Shown here: positions 31,474 to 33,092 of the stretch, in pieces
Position numbering within the stretch: position 1 is the first letter of the stretch
Layout of the letters: each line of letters opens with the position of its first letter
NCBI GenBank assembly: GCA_947644325.1
Contig: CANRZD010000011.1
Location: 1 to 33,092 of the forward strand
From: an uncultured Clostridia bacterium
GTDB taxonomy: Bacteria; Bacillota; Clostridia; Oscillospirales; Acutalibacteraceae
Length of the DNA stretch: 33,092 nucleotides
Direction of reading: 5' to 3'
Notes under the pieces: model-generated
Databases searched by the model: none
Told to the model about the DNA's origin: nothing
Seen by the model: the letters and a program-made list of their open reading frames with translations, nothing else
Program-made: the position numbers and the translations under genes

Positions 31474-31512
31474 CCGGACCTGCAAGCCGCAAAAAACAAC
31501 ACACTGGCAAAG

Positions 31513-31549
31513 ATGCTCTTTGGGCCCCCGGGCCCGGAGGGCATTTTTT
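31513..31549 (+). terminator. Terminator of the XRE regulator gene
   Basis: A long stem ATGCTCTTTGGGCCC (from 31513) with GGGCCCGGAGGGCAT (to 31544), containing a few G-U pairs, followed by TTTTTT. It lies upstream of the AI-2E gene. Confidence 0.9.
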
Positions 31550-31608
31550 CGCGGGCCCGGGGCATACTTTTTACTGAAAGCATGTTCTGGGAAAAGGGGG
31601 CGCGGCTA

Positions 31609-32868
31609 ATGTTTCAAAAAGGGGAGCTCAAGAGGCTCGCGCCCCTTCTGGTCTTTTTCGGGGCCTATTCCCTGCTTTTCCTTTTGTGGGTGAAGACCTT
31701 CTCCTATTCCCTGCCCTTCCTATTGGGCCTTCTCATAGCGGCGGCGGTGCAGCCCGTGGTGGCCTTTCTGGAGAAGCGCTGCGGGTGCGCCCACGGGGCG
31801 GCCTCGGCCCTGGCGGCGGGGGCGGCGCTGCTTCTGGTGCTGACGGCCGTGGGCCTTGTGGGGTACTACGGGGTGAAGGAAGCGGTGAGCTTCCTTGTGA
31901 AGGCCTCCACCGGGGGCTTCCCGGAATTCTCCCCGCCGGTAAAGGCCTTCTTTCTGCGGGTGGGGGATTTCTTTGAGGGCCTTGATATGGACTTTCTGCG
32001 CCGCAACCAGGAGGAGCTTATGGAGCTCTTAAAGAGCAGCATGAACCTGGTGCTCTCCTTTCTGGGGGCGCTTTTAGGGCTTGTGACCTCTTTGCCCACG
32101 GTGCTGACCCTGCTGCTGACGGCAGGGTTTTCCACCTTCTGCTTTTCCCGGGACATGGGAAAGCTGCGGGCCTTTTCCCGGCGGCTGCTCAGCGACAGCG
32201 CGGCGGGCACGGTGAAAAGCGGGCTGGAGAATTCCTCCGGCACGGGGCGCAGGTACTTCCTTTCGTACCTGTTCCTCTACTTCATCACCTTCTGCGAGAC
32301 CTGCGTCATCCTCTCCCTGCTGGGCCTCCCCTACCCCCTGACTGTCGGCCTCATCACCGCCGCCGCGGACCTGCTGCCGGTGCTGGGGCCGGGCATCGTC
32401 TTCACGCCCCTTGCCGTGTATCAGCTGCTCATCGGGGAATACGGCAAGGCCCTGGGGCTCTTTATCGGGTGGCTGGTCATCACCTGCATCCGGCAGGTGA
32501 CGGAGCCGAAGCTGGTGGCCTCTACGGCGAAGGTGCACCCCCTGGCCATGCTGGCGGCGGTGTACTTCTCCCTGGTCAGCGGCAGCTTCTGGACGCTTTT
32601 ATACATCATGGGCCTGTGCATGCTCTACGCCTTCCTGCGGGAGGCCGGGGCCCAGGTTCTGGGCATTGTCAGCATCTTCACCTACGGCATGAAAAAGGGC
32701 CTCGACCGCCTCGCCGCCGCGGATGTGAAGAACGTCAGCCTCACCAATTTCGACGTAATCGCCCAGGCGGCGGCGGACGAGGGCTATATCAAGCCGGAGG
32801 ATATCGCCCGGATTCTCGCCTTCCGGGACAACCCCTCCGACGAGAGCTGGATCGGCAGAAAGGACTAA
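31609..32868 (+). CDS. AI-2E family membrane protein, YtvI sporulation type
   Basis: A 419-residue membrane protein with about eight helices. It has the AI-2E/PerM order: two N-terminal helices ([19 protein letters not shown] and [25 protein letters not shown]), a third, a central amphipathic region, and a C-terminal bundle including [40 protein letters not shown] and [13 protein letters not shown]. The closest group is the YtvI sporulation proteins. A soluble C-terminal tail of about 65 residues (from [10 protein letters not shown] to the end) is longer than usual. ATG 31609 follows an AAAAGGGGG site. The stop is one base before the pyrB start, so the two are translated from one message. Confidence 0.85.
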   Translation: MFQKGELKRLAPLLVFFGAYSLLFLLWVKTFSYSLPFLLGLLIAAAVQPVVAFLEKRCGCAHGAASALAAGAALLLVLTAVGLVGYYGVKEAVSFLVKASTGGFPEFSPPVKAFFLRVGDFFEGLDMDFLRRNQEELMELLKSSMNLVLSFLGALLGLVTSLPTVLTLLLTAGFSTFCFSRDMGKLRAFSRRLLSDSAAGTVKSGLENSSGTGRRYFLSYLFLYFITFCETCVILSLLGLPYPLTVGLITAAADLLPVLGPGIVFTPLAVYQLLIGEYGKALGLFIGWLVITCIRQVTEPKLVASTAKVHPLAMLAAVYFSLVSGSFWTLLYIMGLCMLYAFLREAGAQVLGIVSIFTYGMKKGLDRLAAADVKNVSLTNFDVIAQAAADEGYIKPEDIARILAFRDNPSDESWIGRKD

Positions 32869-32869
32869 T

Positions 32870-33092
32870 ATGGAAAACGTGAGAAGTTTGATCGACATTC
32901 TGGAACTGAGCGTAGAGGAGATCGACGAGCTGGTGGACCTGGGCGCGAAGATCATGGCCAGCCCCGCCGCCTACGCCCACAAGTGCGACGGCAAAATCCT
33001 GGCCACTCTGTTCTTCGAGCCCTCCACCCGCACCCGCCTGAGCTTCGAGTCCGCCATGCTGAGCCTGGGGGGCCAGGTGCTGGGCTTCTCCG
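32870..33092 (+). CDS. pyrB: Aspartate carbamoyltransferase catalytic subunit, 5' part
   Basis: The first 74 codons are in the window; the gene runs off its right edge. The product begins [21 protein letters not shown] and contains the carbamoyl-phosphate-binding signature [16 protein letters not shown] (about residues 49-64), which is diagnostic of aspartate/ornithine carbamoyltransferases; the following LGGQVLGFS agrees with PyrB rather than ArgF. It catalyses the first committed step of pyrimidine synthesis. ATG 32870 follows an AAAGGA site and begins one base after the AI-2E stop codon. No PyrR or attenuator-like leader is visible before it. Confidence 0.92.
   Translation, partial: MENVRSLIDILELSVEEIDELVDLGAKIMASPAAYAHKCDGKILATLFFEPSTRTRLSFESAMLSLGGQVLGFS

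Noticed and set aside
1-33092. CRISPR arrays, insertion sequences, tRNA or rRNA genes.
   Set aside because: No regularly spaced repeats, transposase motifs, terminal inverted repeats flanking a gene, or cloverleaf sequences were seen on reading both strands.

Overview
The window looks like chromosome of a GC-rich, endospore-forming member of the Clostridia. An Oscillospirales-type gut anaerobe is my best guess from codon use and gene order; the family cannot be named from this alone. The supports are a complete ctsR-mcsA-mcsB-clpC operon with a CtsR operator, spoIIM next to xerD, a tgt-yajC-TIGR04086 membrane protein order as in Bacillus, a YtvI-type AI-2E protein, a tiny Cys/Gly-rich coat-like protein, strong AGGAGG ribosome sites and class A RNase P RNA.

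Layout. 1-1.2 kb: the start of a lipoprotein gene (minus) and a three-domain S1 RNA-binding protein (plus). 1.2-5.9 kb: the class III heat-shock operon ctsR-mcsA-mcsB-clpC on the minus strand, meeting the S1 gene at a shared bidirectional terminator. 5.9-6.4 kb: a 46-residue, 11-cysteine protein behind a sigma-K-like promoter, converging on a TSCPD-domain protein. 6.5-9.9 kb: an ABC-2 type permease and its ATPase (with degenerate Q-loop, signature and H-loop residues), an HD-domain hydrolase and a YitT membrane protein. 9.9-11.8 kb: a sugar phosphate isomerase/epimerase and a Gfo/Idh/MocA oxidoreductase. 12.0-12.7 kb: a nitroreductase gene broken by an out-of-frame deletion. 12.7-15.8 kb: a 1020-residue protein joining an endonuclease Q-like PHP/zinc module to a UvrD/PcrA-type helicase, the most unusual gene here.

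15.9-22.3 kb (plus): a 56-residue unknown protein, mscL with a zinc-ribbon tail, trkA, a DUF6572-like gene and trkH (potassium uptake), then feoA-feoB (ferrous iron uptake). 22.3-23.9 kb (minus): spoIIM-xerD. 23.85-24.37 kb is an AT-rich spacer with a strong promoter and no convincing gene. 24.4-26.4 kb (minus): tgt, yajC and a TIGR04086 membrane protein whose start codon abuts a terminator hairpin. 26.5-27.6 kb: two GNAT acetyltransferases with AT-rich, foreign-looking codon use. 27.7-31 kb (minus): a MATE transporter, rnpB and nicotinate phosphoribosyltransferase. 31-33 kb (plus): a small XRE regulator, a YtvI/AI-2E family membrane protein and the 5' part of pyrB, cut by the window end.

No CRISPR array, insertion sequence, prophage or tRNA gene was seen. 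The window is mostly core housekeeping and sporulation sequence. The candidates for novelty are the EndoQ-like/helicase fusion, the cysteine-rich micro-protein, the degenerate ABC ATPase and the attenuator-like hairpin before the TIGR04086 gene.
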